Notes: generated from the letters alone by a model not told the origin. A DNA stretch of 64,000 nt from Changshengia sp963803165 (GCA_963803165.1 CAWDLK010000001.1:372001-436000), one strand, 5' to 3'. Shown: positions 33,265 to 42,169, numbered from the stretch's first letter. Numbers and translations: made by a program.

Positions 33265-33960
33265 ATGATGGCCGGGGAGCAGGTGGGGACCGGTGACCCC
33301 CCGACGGCGTCGGGTGAAACTGGCGACCCCACGCCACGGGGTCGTCGTGGCCACCGCGTGCTGGCCCGCCCCCGCACGCTGGCCGAGGTGGACCATCCCG
33401 GGACCCGCGAGCGGATCCTCGAGGTCGCCCTCGACCTCTTCATCGAGCAGGGCTACGAGAAGGCCTCGCTGCGCGAGATCGCCGAGCGGGTGGGAGTGAC
33501 CAAGGCCGCCCTCTACTACCACTTCGAATCCAAGGAAGACATCCTCCTGGCGCTGCACCTGCCCATGCACGACCTGGTCGGCCGCATGGCCGCCCGCCTC
33601 TCCGACGGCCCGAGCAGCGCCTCCTGGGTCACGTTCCTCGATTGGGTGATCGACGAGCTGGCGGCCCACCAGCGCTACTTCCTCCTCTACCAGCGCAACG
33701 CCGCCGTCTTCCGCGACATCCAGCTCAAGGACCACGACGAGGCCGGGATGGAGCCGGAGCAGCTCCTCAGCCGGATGCTGGCCGATCCGACGCTCAGCCT
33801 CGACGACCGCGTCCGGCGGGCGGGCTCGCTGACGACGGTGGTCGCCGGCTGGGCTCTCGCGATGCAGCCCGGGTCCCCGGAGCCGGACCCGGCCGAGCTG
33901 GCCGCCGCGCTGCGGGCCGCGGTCCGCGACCTGCTGCGGGTGGGCCCGGCCTCCTCCTGA
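33265..33960 (+). CDS. TetR/AcrR-family transcriptional regulator
   Basis: 231 aa with a 45-residue N-terminal extension before the HTH domain. RERILEVALDLFIEQGYEKASLREIAERVGVTKAALYYHFESKEDILLAL is an unmistakable TetR DNA-binding domain; the C-terminal ligand domain is helical. AAAGGA precedes the ATGATG start. Divergent ABC exporter genes and tandem operators in the shared region imply that it represses the exporter until a ligand binds. Confidence 0.93.
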   Translation: MMAGEQVGTGDPPTASGETGDPTPRGRRGHRVLARPRTLAEVDHPGTRERILEVALDLFIEQGYEKASLREIAERVGVTKAALYYHFESKEDILLALHLPMHDLVGRMAARLSDGPSSASWVTFLDWVIDELAAHQRYFLLYQRNAAVFRDIQLKDHDEAGMEPEQLLSRMLADPTLSLDDRVRRAGSLTTVVAGWALAMQPGSPEPDPAELAAALRAAVRDLLRVGPASS

Positions 33961-34024
33961 GCTCAGCGCGCGGCGCGCCGCAGGCGCGGGAGCATGGTCG
34001 CTCGCTGTCTAATTGACCACCGTC

Positions 34025-34063
34025 ATGGATCGCCACCCGCGCCTGCCCGGAGCCGGCCGGTGA
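34025..34063 (+). CDS. Possible 12-residue leader peptide before the hydrolase gene
   Basis: ATG at 34025, product MDRHPRLPGAGR, TGA at 34061-34063. The stop overlaps the GTG of the hydrolase (34060) as GTGA. TCTAAT (34008-34013) lies eleven bases before the ATG. Same layout as the mini-ORF at 20554. Unproven. Confidence 0.3.
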   Translation: MDRHPRLPGAGR

Positions 34064-34776
34064 GCGACCCGGCGCAGGGTGGCACGACCGGCGGGGTCGA
34101 CCGCATCCACGTCCACTGCGAGGTGCGCGGCCGGGGAAGGCCGCTGCTGCTCATCCTCGGCCTGGGGGCGGACGTCTCCGAGCACGCCCCGCTCATCGAC
34201 GCCCTGGCCGAGCACTCTCAGGTCGTCGCCTTCGACAATCGCGGAGCCGGGCGCAGCGACAAGCCGGACGCCCCCTACACCATCGAGCTGATGGCGGAGG
34301 ATGCCCTCGGCGTCCTCGACGTCCTGGGCATCCCTCACGCCGACGTGCTGGGGATGTCGCTCGGCGGCCGCATCGCTCTCGAGCTGACCCTCCGGCATCA
34401 CGAGCGGGTCGACAAGCTGATGCTGCTCTCCACCTCCGCGCGGGTGGTCCCCAGCTGGCGGCGGCACCTCTACCCGATCCTCGCGGGGCTGCCGTGGGGG
34501 CGGAGCAGCCACCCCCAGCCCCGCTACGCCTTCCGCCGCCAGCTTGAGGCGTCGAACGGGTACGACGCCACCGACCGCCTCGGCGAGATCACCGTGCCCA
34601 CCCTCATCCTCCACGGGCGCCGGGATCGGAGCGCCCGGCTGGCGCTCGCCGAGGAGATGCGCAGCCGCATCCCCGGGGCCCGGATGCAGGTCTTCCGGGG
34701 CGGTCACCTCTTCTTCCTCCTCCGCGACCGCCGCCGCTTCCTCGGCGCCGTCGCGGAGTTCATCGCCGAGGGCTGA
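34060..34776 (+). CDS. Alpha/beta hydrolase
   Basis: 238 aa from a GTG at 34060. The nucleophile elbow GMSLGG is near residue 104, the oxyanion strand is ILGLGADVSEH, the catalytic Asp is in LHGRRDRSA, and the His is in FRGGHLFFL near the end. The fold and lengths fit the 3-oxoadipate enol-lactonase/epoxide-hydrolase branch; the substrate cannot be told. The start is supported by the GTGA overlap with a leader ORF; a longer frame begins at 33994 but has no ribosome binding site. The next gene starts on its stop (TGATG). Confidence 0.88.
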   Translation: MSDPAQGGTTGGVDRIHVHCEVRGRGRPLLLILGLGADVSEHAPLIDALAEHSQVVAFDNRGAGRSDKPDAPYTIELMAEDALGVLDVLGIPHADVLGMSLGGRIALELTLRHHERVDKLMLLSTSARVVPSWRRHLYPILAGLPWGRSSHPQPRYAFRRQLEASNGYDATDRLGEITVPTLILHGRRDRSARLALAEEMRSRIPGARMQVFRGGHLFFLLRDRRRFLGAVAEFIAEG

Positions 34777-35351
34777 TGGCCGCCCCCGAGCGGATCGAGC
34801 TCGGCTCCGGGCTGATCCTGCGACGGTGGCGTCCCGCCGACGCCGAGGCCCAGGCGCGGGCCATCGCCGAGAGCCTCGACCACCTCCGTCCCTGGCTGCC
34901 CTGGGCGGCCGCGACGACGGTCGAGGAGCGCCGGGCCACCCTGGCCCTCTGGGAGCAGGCCTGGGACACGGGCGGCGATCTCGTCTACGGGCTCTTCCTC
35001 GGGCCGCTGGTGGTCGGCGGCTGCGGCCTGCACCGACGCATCGGCCCCGACGGGCTGGAGATCGGGTACTGGGTGCACGCTGCGCACACCCGGCGCGGCC
35101 ACGCGACCGCGGCCGCCTCGGCGCTGACCACGACGGCGTTCGCCCTTGCCGGGGTCACGGTGGTGGAGATCCACCATGACCGCGCCAACGTCGCCAGCGA
35201 GGCAGTCCCTCGCAGGCTCGGCTTCGCCCTCGTGGGCGAGTGCGCGAGGGAGCCGGTGGCGCCGGCCGAGACCGGCATCTTCCGCATCTGGCGGATGACC
35301 CGCGAGCGGTGGTCTCTGGCGGCGGGTTCACCGCCGGTGCCGGCGCCCTGA
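34776..35351 (+). CDS. GNAT-family N-acetyltransferase (RimJ/RimL type)
   Basis: 191 aa, overlapping the hydrolase stop. IELGSGLILRRWRPADAEAQARAIAESLDHLRPWLPWA is the N-terminal part of RimJ/RimL-like enzymes; the acetyl-CoA site is IGYWVHAAHTRRGHATAAASAL, and RRLGFALVGE lies near the C-terminus. It transfers acetyl from acetyl-CoA to an amine, perhaps an N-terminal alanine or an antibiotic. The gene ends inside a symmetrical hairpin shared with the convergent lipoprotein gene. Confidence 0.9.
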   Translation: MAAPERIELGSGLILRRWRPADAEAQARAIAESLDHLRPWLPWAAATTVEERRATLALWEQAWDTGGDLVYGLFLGPLVVGGCGLHRRIGPDGLEIGYWVHAAHTRRGHATAAASALTTTAFALAGVTVVEIHHDRANVASEAVPRRLGFALVGECAREPVAPAETGIFRIWRMTRERWSLAAGSPPVPAP

Positions 35352-35368
35352 GGTATGACCGCTCAGGG
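35346..35368. terminator. Hairpin overlapping two convergent stop codons
   Basis: CCCTGAG (35346-35352) and CTCAGGG (35362-35368) form a perfect 7-bp stem with a nine-base loop. It contains the stops of both convergent genes and lacks a U-tract on either strand. It could act as a bidirectional terminator. Confidence 0.45.
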
Positions 35369-36571
35369 AAAGTTGACCAGGGTCCACTCGGCGCCGCCGT
35401 CGTCGGTTCGCCAGAGCTGCAGCTGAGTGGTGTCGGGAAGCTGGTCCGCGACCCACGCGTAGCCGACCGACGCGTCGGTGAAGCCCAGCCACCAAGCTGC
35501 GCTGCCGCCGAACGCAGGGACCACGCCGTAGCTGGCGCCCCCGTCCACCGTCTCGTCCAGCCCGCCGATCCCGGTGAGGAACGCAGTGCTGGAGGAGAGC
35601 GCGGCGATCTCTGCAGCATTGCTCCACACCTCGCCGCCGTACGCGGAGCGGAAGCTCTGCCCGCCGTCGGTGGACACCAAGGGGCCACCCTCGTTCCCGG
35701 TCGGGCAGAAGGCCCACACCGCGGTCGCCGTCACCGGATCGATCCGTCCTCCCAGGTGGGCGCTGCACGGGGTGGGGAGCTGGGTGAACGTGGCCCCAAA
35801 ATCCAGCGACCTCCAGAGGCCGGTGGCGCCGAGCAGCCAGACATCCGCGCCATGGACTCCCAGCGACGGTGGCGGTTGGCCCTCGTCCTGGAGGGAGAGG
35901 ACCGCGCTCCACCGGTCGGTCGCGGTGGTGCTGCGCATCAGCTCGACGGGACAGGGCCCGTTGCCCCCCATGACGCACCGATCGACCACGGAGTACACAT
36001 AGCCTCCGGCCCCGAGCTCCAGGTCGATCACCTCCCCTGGCAGGGCCGCGCTCTGCCACGCCTCACCGTCGTCGTGGGTCGCCCACAGCCCCGGACCGAA
36101 GGCCCAGCCGTCGACGCTGTCGGCGAAGCGCAGGTCGCTGACCGACGTCGCGGAGCCCTGGGTGGGATTGGCGAACTGCGCCGGGGGTGCCGGGATGGGA
36201 CTGAACGTCTGACCGGCGTCGGTCGTCTGCCAGATCCGCGGCGTGCATCCCGAGCACACCCCGTCGGTACCGAGCACCCAGTACTCGGACTCGCTGACCG
36301 CGGTCACCGCCTCGGGCTCGAAGCCGACGGGGGCTGGAGACAGGGAGATGGAGGGCGCCAGCGGCTTGGCGAACGCGCCGGTGGCGCCCGGCAGCAAGGT
36401 CGGGGAGCTGGGCCCGTAGGCGCCGGCCGATGGGGTTCCGCAGCCCGCGGCGGCGACGCCCACCAGCGCGATGACGATGACCGTCACCCGTCCGCGCACC
36501 CTCCCGCGCCGAGCTGCCCTCGAGCCACGACCGGTCGCGGTGCCCCGAGACGTTGTCGCCACCTCCATCAC
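35363..36571 (-). CDS. Lipoprotein with beta-propeller (BNR/sialidase-like) repeats
   Basis: 402 aa. A basic N-terminal region of about 28 residues precedes a hydrophobic stretch ending in the lipobox VAAAGC near residue 44, so it is probably a lipid-anchored surface protein. The mature part has repeated Asp-box-like units such as STDGGQSFRS, TTDAGQTFSP, THDDGEAWQS and RTDDGGAEWT, spaced about 50-60 residues, which predict a six- or seven-bladed propeller as in YCF48/BNR proteins. No sialidase catalytic set is evident. A secreted binding role is inferred. Confidence 0.82.
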   Translation of the reverse strand: MMEVATTSRGTATGRGSRAARRGRVRGRVTVIVIALVGVAAAGCGTPSAGAYGPSSPTLLPGATGAFAKPLAPSISLSPAPVGFEPEAVTAVSESEYWVLGTDGVCSGCTPRIWQTTDAGQTFSPIPAPPAQFANPTQGSATSVSDLRFADSVDGWAFGPGLWATHDDGEAWQSAALPGEVIDLELGAGGYVYSVVDRCVMGGNGPCPVELMRSTTATDRWSAVLSLQDEGQPPPSLGVHGADVWLLGATGLWRSLDFGATFTQLPTPCSAHLGGRIDPVTATAVWAFCPTGNEGGPLVSTDGGQSFRSAYGGEVWSNAAEIAALSSSTAFLTGIGGLDETVDGGASYGVVPAFGGSAAWWLGFTDASVGYAWVADQLPDTTQLQLWRTDDGGAEWTLVNFP

Positions 36572-36624
36572 CGCTCATACGCTCCCGGTGTCTGGGAGGT
36601 GACGCCGACCGCGGTCGCTGCCTC

Positions 36625-37899
36625 TCAGAGTGGCGAGATCACCAGCCCGGTCGGGACCTTGGGGTAGAAGTAGGTCGACTTCTGGGGCATGGTCTCGCCG
36701 GCGTCGGCGACCGCCATCACCTCCTGGCTGGTGCACGGGGAGACCAGGAAGGCCAGCGCGGCCCGGCCCTCGCGCACCGCCCCGACCGCCTCGGCGGGAT
36801 CGCGGGTGTAGGCGAGGGCGCCCTCGCGCAGCTCCGCCTCGCCGATCCCGCAGGCGCCGATCACCTCGGACTGGAGCACGGCGACGTCGAGGGCGTCGCG
36901 GCGCGAGCGAGTCTCACCGCGCCGGCGCCGGAGGATCGCGGCACCGTCCGGCGCCACCACCACGTAGGCGTGCTCGGCGCCCCGACGCTCGCCGAGCCGG
37001 GAATGGGCCGCCACGGCATCCTCCACCGGCTCCAGCTCCCAGCCCCCGCCGGCCCGGGCGACCAGCTCGGCGCCCCCGGCCGGCAGCCCCGGCCGCGGGC
37101 GGACCATGCGGTGGATGGGGAGGACCACCAGGGCCGGGTCGTCGGCGGCGCTGGCGTAGACCAGGGCGTACTGGCTGTCGGCGTCCTCCGGGTCACCGGC
37201 GGCGCGCCGCTCGGCGGCGTGGGCGGCCATGGTCTCGAAGCGGTGGTGGCCGTCCGCGATGTAGAGGGTGGCGGGGGCGAGCAGCGCCGCGACGCGGCCG
37301 AGCTCGGTCTCATCGGCCACCTCCCAGACCAGGACCTTCTCGGCGCCCATCTCGCCGTCGAAGCGGCCCCCGAGCAGGGCCCGCCCCTCCGCCAGCGCCG
37401 CCAGCCGCGCCTCGAGGCCGGGGACGCGATCCCAGAGCAGCCAGACCGGGGAGGTCTGCGCCCCGGTGGCGCGGAGCAGCGCCAGCCGGTCCTCCTTGGG
37501 CCCGCGCAGGGTCAGCTCGTGGGGCCGCACCTCCGATCGCTCCCAGGGCAGCGCCGGCACCCTGCCCAGGAGGCCCAGGCGGCGCCGCGCCACCCCCTCG
37601 GGGGTGACGAACTCGTGGGCCACCAGGTAGAGGCCGGGGCGCTCGTCGCGGACCAGGATGCCGAGCTCGAGCCAGCTCCGGAGGTGGGCGGCCGCCCGGG
37701 TGTAGACGTCGTTCCGGCCGGCGACGTCCTCGGGGTACGCGCGGCCGTAGTCGATGCGCACCACGTTGCGCAGGTCGCGCCCGTACAGCGCCTCGCGCTG
37801 AGCCGGGCTGATCACGTCGTAGGGGGGCGCGACCACACCTCCGAGCCGGACGTGCTCGGGGTTGAACCGGACCCCCCGCAGGGGATGCAGCCGGGCCAA
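36625..37899 (-). CDS. DUF1015 family protein
   Basis: 424 aa. The family signature VVAPPYDVISPAQREALYGRD with NVVRIDYGR is at the N-terminus; later motifs include YIADGHHRFETMAAHA and the C-terminal half typical of DUF1015. The TTG at 37899 directly follows the serA stop, so the three genes from 40713 to 36625 are co-transcribed. The ADGHHR segment suggests a metal or phosphate site. Members are often beside serA homologues, so a role in serine or phosphoserine metabolism is plausible but unproven. Confidence 0.88.
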   Translation of the reverse strand: MARLHPLRGVRFNPEHVRLGGVVAPPYDVISPAQREALYGRDLRNVVRIDYGRAYPEDVAGRNDVYTRAAAHLRSWLELGILVRDERPGLYLVAHEFVTPEGVARRRLGLLGRVPALPWERSEVRPHELTLRGPKEDRLALLRATGAQTSPVWLLWDRVPGLEARLAALAEGRALLGGRFDGEMGAEKVLVWEVADETELGRVAALLAPATLYIADGHHRFETMAAHAAERRAAGDPEDADSQYALVYASAADDPALVVLPIHRMVRPRPGLPAGGAELVARAGGGWELEPVEDAVAAHSRLGERRGAEHAYVVVAPDGAAILRRRRGETRSRRDALDVAVLQSEVIGACGIGEAELREGALAYTRDPAEAVGAVREGRAALAFLVSPCTSQEVMAVADAGETMPQKSTYFYPKVPTGLVISPL

Positions 37900-39531
37900 C
37901 TACAGGGTGACGACCCGGAGCGACTCCAGGTCGGCGATCTCCCGGAGGGCGGCCTGCAGATCGGGCCCCACCGGTTCATCGACCTGCATCAGCATCACCG
38001 CCCGTCCCCGGGGATGGTCGCGACCGAGCTCGATGCCCGCGATGTTGATGTCATTGCTGGCCAGAAGTCCGGAGACCTTGGCGATCACCCCGGGGCGGTC
38101 GTTGTGCTGGACCACCAGGAAGACGCCGCTCGGCTCCATGTCGACCCGGAAGTCGTTGATCCGGGTGATCCGGGGCTGGCCCTCGAACTGGGTGCCCACC
38201 ACGATCAGCCGCTCCTTGCCGATCACCTCGACCAGCAGAGCGTCGGCGTGGTCCAGATCGCGGGTGGTGGTGCGCTCCTCGACGGCGACCCCGTGGTCCT
38301 TGGCCACCAGCTTGGCGTTGATGGCGTTGACCCGGGTGTCGGTGAAGTGGCCAAAGAGGCCGCGCAGCACCTCGGCGGTGAGGTAGCTCGGGTCGAGCTG
38401 GCTCAGCTCCCCGGCGTAGCTGCAGACCACCCGGCCGACCTTCTCGCCGGCCAGCTGGGCCGCCAGCGACCCCATCTTCTCGGCGAGCACCAGGTAGGGC
38501 TGGAGCCGGGCCAGGTCCTCGGGCTTGATCGATGGGAGGTTGACCGCGGAGCCGGGGCCGCCCCCGGCCAGGTACTGGACGATCTGGTCGGCGACGTCGG
38601 TCGCGACGTTGAGCTGGGCCTCGGTGGTGCTGGCCCCCAGGTGGGGGGTGAGCAGCAGCTGGGGGACGTCCAGCAGCGGGTTCTCGGGGAGCGGCGGCTC
38701 CTTGGTGTAGACGTCGATGGCCGCGGTCGCGATGTGCCCGCTGCGCACCGCGTCGGCGAGCGCCTGCTCGTCGATGATGCCGCCCCGGGCGACGTTGACG
38801 AGGCGGGCCCCCGGCTTCATCCGGGTCAGCTCGGCGGCGCCGATCACGCCCCGGGTCTTGTCGTTGGCGGGGACGTGGACGCTCAGGAAGTCGGACTGGC
38901 CGAGGAGGGTGTCGAAGTCGACCAGCTCGGCCCCGACCTGCTCGGCGCGCTCGGCGGTGACCAGCGGGTCGTTGGCGATGACCCGCATCCTCAGCCCGTG
39001 GGCGGAGATGCGGGCCACCTCGGAGCCGATCTTGCCGAGCCCGAGGATGCCCAGGGTCTTGCCCCTCAGCTCGGTGCCCATGAACGCCTTGCGATCCCAC
39101 TTCCCCTGGTGCATGGAGGCGTCCGCGGGGGCGATGTTGCGGGCCATCGCCAGCATCATCCCCACGGTGTGCTCGGCGGCGGCGATGGTGTTGCCGCTCG
39201 GGGCGTTGACGACCAGCACCCCGTGGCGGGTGGCGGCGTCGAGGTCGATGTTGTCCACCCCCACGCCGGCGCGTCCCACCACCCGGAGGCGCTTGGCGGC
39301 CTCGAACACCTCGGCGGTGACCTTGGTCTCGCTGCGGACCACCAGCGCGTCGGCGTCGGCGATCTTCTGCTTGAGCACGTCGAGGGAGAGGCCGGTGGCG
39401 ACCTCGACCTCGCCGGCGGCACGCAGCCGCTCCACCCCGTCGGCGGCGATGGGGTCGGAGACCAGGATGCGGACAGTCGGGGGGGCGGCGGTCTGGCCGC
39501 CGGGCGGACCCTGCGCGGTGGCGACGGTCAT
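37900..39531 (-). CDS. serA: D-3-phosphoglycerate dehydrogenase
   Basis: 543 aa, the long form with an intervening domain and a C-terminal ACT domain. NAD-binding GILGLGKIGSEVARIS lies near residue 160, the substrate-site ARGGIIDE near residue 245, and the catalytic His in LLTPHLGASTTEAQ near residue 290; HVPANDKTRG is also characteristic. The ACT domain (VFLVVQHNDRPGVIAKVSGLLASNDINI) suggests serine feedback. It catalyses the first step of serine synthesis. The ATG overlaps the upstream aminotransferase stop (ATGA). Confidence 0.96.
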   Translation of the reverse strand: MTVATAQGPPGGQTAAPPTVRILVSDPIAADGVERLRAAGEVEVATGLSLDVLKQKIADADALVVRSETKVTAEVFEAAKRLRVVGRAGVGVDNIDLDAATRHGVLVVNAPSGNTIAAAEHTVGMMLAMARNIAPADASMHQGKWDRKAFMGTELRGKTLGILGLGKIGSEVARISAHGLRMRVIANDPLVTAERAEQVGAELVDFDTLLGQSDFLSVHVPANDKTRGVIGAAELTRMKPGARLVNVARGGIIDEQALADAVRSGHIATAAIDVYTKEPPLPENPLLDVPQLLLTPHLGASTTEAQLNVATDVADQIVQYLAGGGPGSAVNLPSIKPEDLARLQPYLVLAEKMGSLAAQLAGEKVGRVVCSYAGELSQLDPSYLTAEVLRGLFGHFTDTRVNAINAKLVAKDHGVAVEERTTTRDLDHADALLVEVIGKERLIVVGTQFEGQPRITRINDFRVDMEPSGVFLVVQHNDRPGVIAKVSGLLASNDINIAGIELGRDHPRGRAVMLMQVDEPVGPDLQAALREIADLESLRVVTL

Positions 39532-40713
39532 CAGTGGACCCCCGCCGGCTCGGCGGCGGCCGCCGCCTCGCGGGCCACCGCCTGGGCGGCGGGCACCATC
39601 AGCCCCACCCGGCTGAGCAGGCCCAGCTCGCCGAGCGCCAGCTCCAGCGCCGAGAGGATCTGGTACACGTCGCCGGTGTCGATGAACCCGAGATGGCCGA
39701 TCCGGAAGATCTTGCCCTTGAGGTCGCCCTGCCCGCCGGCGAGGACGAGGCCGTGCTGGGTGCGCAGCAGGGTGAGCAGCTTGGAGAGCTCCTCGGGGGT
39801 GTCCGCCGGGTTGTGGACCGGGGTCACCGCGTTGCTCCGGTACGGCTCGGCGGCGAAGAGACGCAGCCCGGCGGCCTCCACGCCGGCGCGGACCATCGCA
39901 CCCACCAGGGCGTGGCGGGCCCAGACGTTCTCGACTCCCTCGTCGAGGATGATCCGCAGCCCCTCCTGGAGCGCGTACATCACGCTCACCGGCGGGGTCG
40001 TGTAGGTCTGGTTTCGGTCCTGGAACTTCTTCTCTCGCGCGAAGTCGAAGTACCAGCGCGGCAGCTTGGCCTTCTCGGCGGCGGCGTAGGCGCCGGCCGA
40101 GACCGCGATCATGGCGAGCCCTGGCGGAGCCATCCAGCCCTTCTGGGAACCGCAGACCACCACGTCCAGCGCCAGCTTGTCCGTCTCCAGCGGCAGGCAG
40201 CTCGCGCCGCTCACCGAGTTCGACCGCGATCAGCTTGCCGCGGGCCTTGACCACGGCGGCGATCGCCGGCATGTCGTTGGTGACCCCGGTGGAGGTCTCG
40301 TTGTGGGTCACGAAGACCTTCTCGACCTCCGGGTTCTCCGCGAGCAGCCGCTCGACGTCCTCGGGGTCGATCGCCTCGCCCTCGGGCATCTTGAGCCGGA
40401 GCACGTCGACCCCGTACTTGGCGGCGATGTCGATCCAGCGGTCACCGAAGGAGCCGATCGAGCAGAAGAGCGCCTTCTCGCCGGGGCTCAGAAGGTTGGC
40501 GACGGCGGCCTCGAGTTCCCCGGTCCCGCTCGACGGGAAGAGGAGCACGTCGTTGCGAGTGCGCAGCACCTCCTGCAGACCACTGCAGACGTCCGACATC
40601 AGGGCGGCGAACTCAGGGCCCCGGTGGTTGATCATCGGCCGCGACTGGGAGCGCACCACACGCTCGGGGAGAGGGGTCGGACCGGGTACGCGAAGCTGCT
40701 GCTCGAGGGCCAT
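39531..40713 (-). pseudogene. Class V aminotransferase (serine-pyruvate/alanine-glyoxylate type), frameshifted
   Basis: The N-terminal 170 codons (from ATG 40713, GAGGAG four bases upstream; VPGPTPLPERV, FPSSGTGELEAA, FVTHNETSTGVTND) and the C-terminal 224 codons (SGASCLPLETDKLALDVVV, PLP-lysine in GSQKGWM, IFRIGHLGFI near the end) are in two frames. Removing one T at 40219/40220 restores ...IAVDSVSGASC..., the expected family sequence, and gives a 393-aa protein. Active-site residues are otherwise intact. So this is either a sequencing error or a recent one-base insertion. Intact members convert serine, alanine or glyoxylate and in serA operons often act as the phosphoserine/serine aminotransferase. 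Confidence 0.9.
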
Positions 40714-40750
40714 GACACTCCTCGCAGGGAAAGGGCGGGCGCTTCGCGAG

Positions 40751-40756
40751 AGTGTA
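40751..40756 (-). promoter_or_regulatory. Putative -10 hexamer of the aminotransferase-serA operon
   Basis: TACACT on the minus strand, 37 bases before the ATG at 40713, leaving room for a short leader with the GAGGAG site. Confidence 0.4.
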
Positions 40757-40834
40757 CCAATGGCCCCGCGACCGCCTGCAGTGCCGGACGCCATGGTCGC
40801 GGCCGGGTCGCTCGACCGGGTCAGCGAGCTGCTG

Positions 40835-42031
40835 TCAGAGTGGAAGCTCGTCGAGCGAGTGGCGCCGGCTGGCCGAGACGGGCCGGCCGCGGACCTCCAC
40901 GGCGGGCAGGCCCGGGTCCTCGGGGAGGGGGACCTCGCCGTGGCGGAAGGTCCGCTCCCAGGGGGCGCCGCCCGCCGGGATCAGCTCCTCGTAGAGGGGA
41001 TGGAGGCGCAGCGCTTCCTCGTCGCGAGCGGTGCCGGCGCGCCCGCGCAGCCTGCGCCGTCGCCGTCGCAGCGTCCAGCGGTGCAGGGTGGTTCCCCGGA
41101 AGCCATGCGCGGAGAGGGCCAGCGCCGAGCCGGCGAGGACGAGGAGCCGGCGGCGGTGGCGGACGGCGAGCAGGAGCGCGGCGACGAGGAGCAGCCACAG
41201 GAGCACCTGGACCACCGCGGGCGTGCCGCCGCCGGCCGCTCGCCCGCCGGTGCCGGCGGTCGTCGCCGGGCTCGTGCCCGCGTGGCTCGCGGCGGGGGCG
41301 GCGCTGGCCGGCGCGACCAGCGGGGCGGCGGCTCCGCCCTCCCGCTCAGGGGTCCCGCCCCCGACCTCGTGGAGCCGCTGGAGGATGCCGGGAAGGTAGG
41401 CCTCGACGCCGTCCTTCAGAGCCACGGCGAGCCCCTGGCGGAAGCTGGACTCGGTGAGCAGCGCGGCGTCGTGGGGGTTGGTGATGAAGAGGCTCTCGAC
41501 CGTCGCGGTCGGCATCGTCGGCTGCAGCCACCAGTCGTCGCGCAGCACGATGCCCCCGTCGTCGTCGCCGTAGGGGGTGAGGAAGGTGGTGACGGCCTTG
41601 CTCATGGCCTGGGCGAAGGGGATGTCACGGGCGTAGGGGTAGAGGACGACCGACCCGTCGGGGGTGGGGGTGGTCCAGGCGTTGAAGTAGATGGGCAGGA
41701 AGACGTCGGCGTGGGAGGCGTTGGCGATGTCCGAGCGCTCCTGGATGCTGACGCTGGCGTCGGTGGTCCGGGTCATGACCACGGTGACGCCGTCCGCGCG
41801 CAGCAGCGTCGCGAGCCGGTCGGAGATGTCGAGGGCGAGGTTCTTCTCGACCAGGCCGTCGAGCCCGATCGCCCCCGGGTCGGTGCCGCCGTGGCCCGGG
41901 TCGATGCAGACGACGTAGGGAGGGGGGACGGACGCGGCGCCGACGGCAGGCAGCGACAGCGCGGAAGCGGCCGTCATCAGGACGGCGGCCGGGGCGCAGG
42001 CGAGGACGTGGAGAAGACGGGCCCGGCGCAT
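40835..42031 (-). CDS. N-acetylmuramoyl-L-alanine amidase family protein (Amidase_3) with altered zinc site
   Basis: 398 aa from the ATG at 42031. A signal peptide (residues 1-32) leads into the domain at VVCIDPGHGGTDPGAIG (first zinc His), with VEKNLALDISDRL (zinc Glu) and TVESLFITNPHD (catalytic Glu). The third ligand, normally His in a SIHxN motif, reads LPIYFNA: Tyr replaces His through one base (TAC for CAC). A Pro/Ala-rich linker, a membrane helix near residue 265, and a basic cytoplasmic tail follow. Domain order suggests a membrane-bound wall protein; catalysis is doubtful if the Tyr is real. Confidence 0.88.
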   Translation of the reverse strand: MRRARLLHVLACAPAAVLMTAASALSLPAVGAASVPPPYVVCIDPGHGGTDPGAIGLDGLVEKNLALDISDRLATLLRADGVTVVMTRTTDASVSIQERSDIANASHADVFLPIYFNAWTTPTPDGSVVLYPYARDIPFAQAMSKAVTTFLTPYGDDDGGIVLRDDWWLQPTMPTATVESLFITNPHDAALLTESSFRQGLAVALKDGVEAYLPGILQRLHEVGGGTPEREGGAAAPLVAPASAAPAASHAGTSPATTAGTGGRAAGGGTPAVVQVLLWLLLVAALLLAVRHRRRLLVLAGSALALSAHGFRGTTLHRWTLRRRRRRLRGRAGTARDEEALRLHPLYEELIPAGGAPWERTFRHGEVPLPEDPGLPAVEVRGRPVSASRRHSLDELPL

Positions 42032-42169
42032 GGGGGAGATGTGCGGCGAGTATAGGCCAGGCCCTCCGGCGTGGCGCACATCGGTGCCCGGATGCCCGCT
42101 GCCGGCGCGCCCCGATGCCGCGCGCGCACGGGTCTCGGGCTGCCTCAGGCCATCCTGGCCGTGCAGCGC

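Noticed and set aside
36553..40005. A 1150-codon open frame on the plus strand opposite DUF1015, serA and the aminotransferase
   Set aside because: It is rich in Gly, Arg, Asp and His typical of antisense frames in GC-rich genes, has no domain, and lies opposite three clear genes with family motifs.
37900..40794. A fused aminotransferase-SerA protein of 964 aa
   Set aside because: The fusion is produced by the one-base frameshift in the aminotransferase; a normal ATGA junction between the two genes exists when the base is removed.
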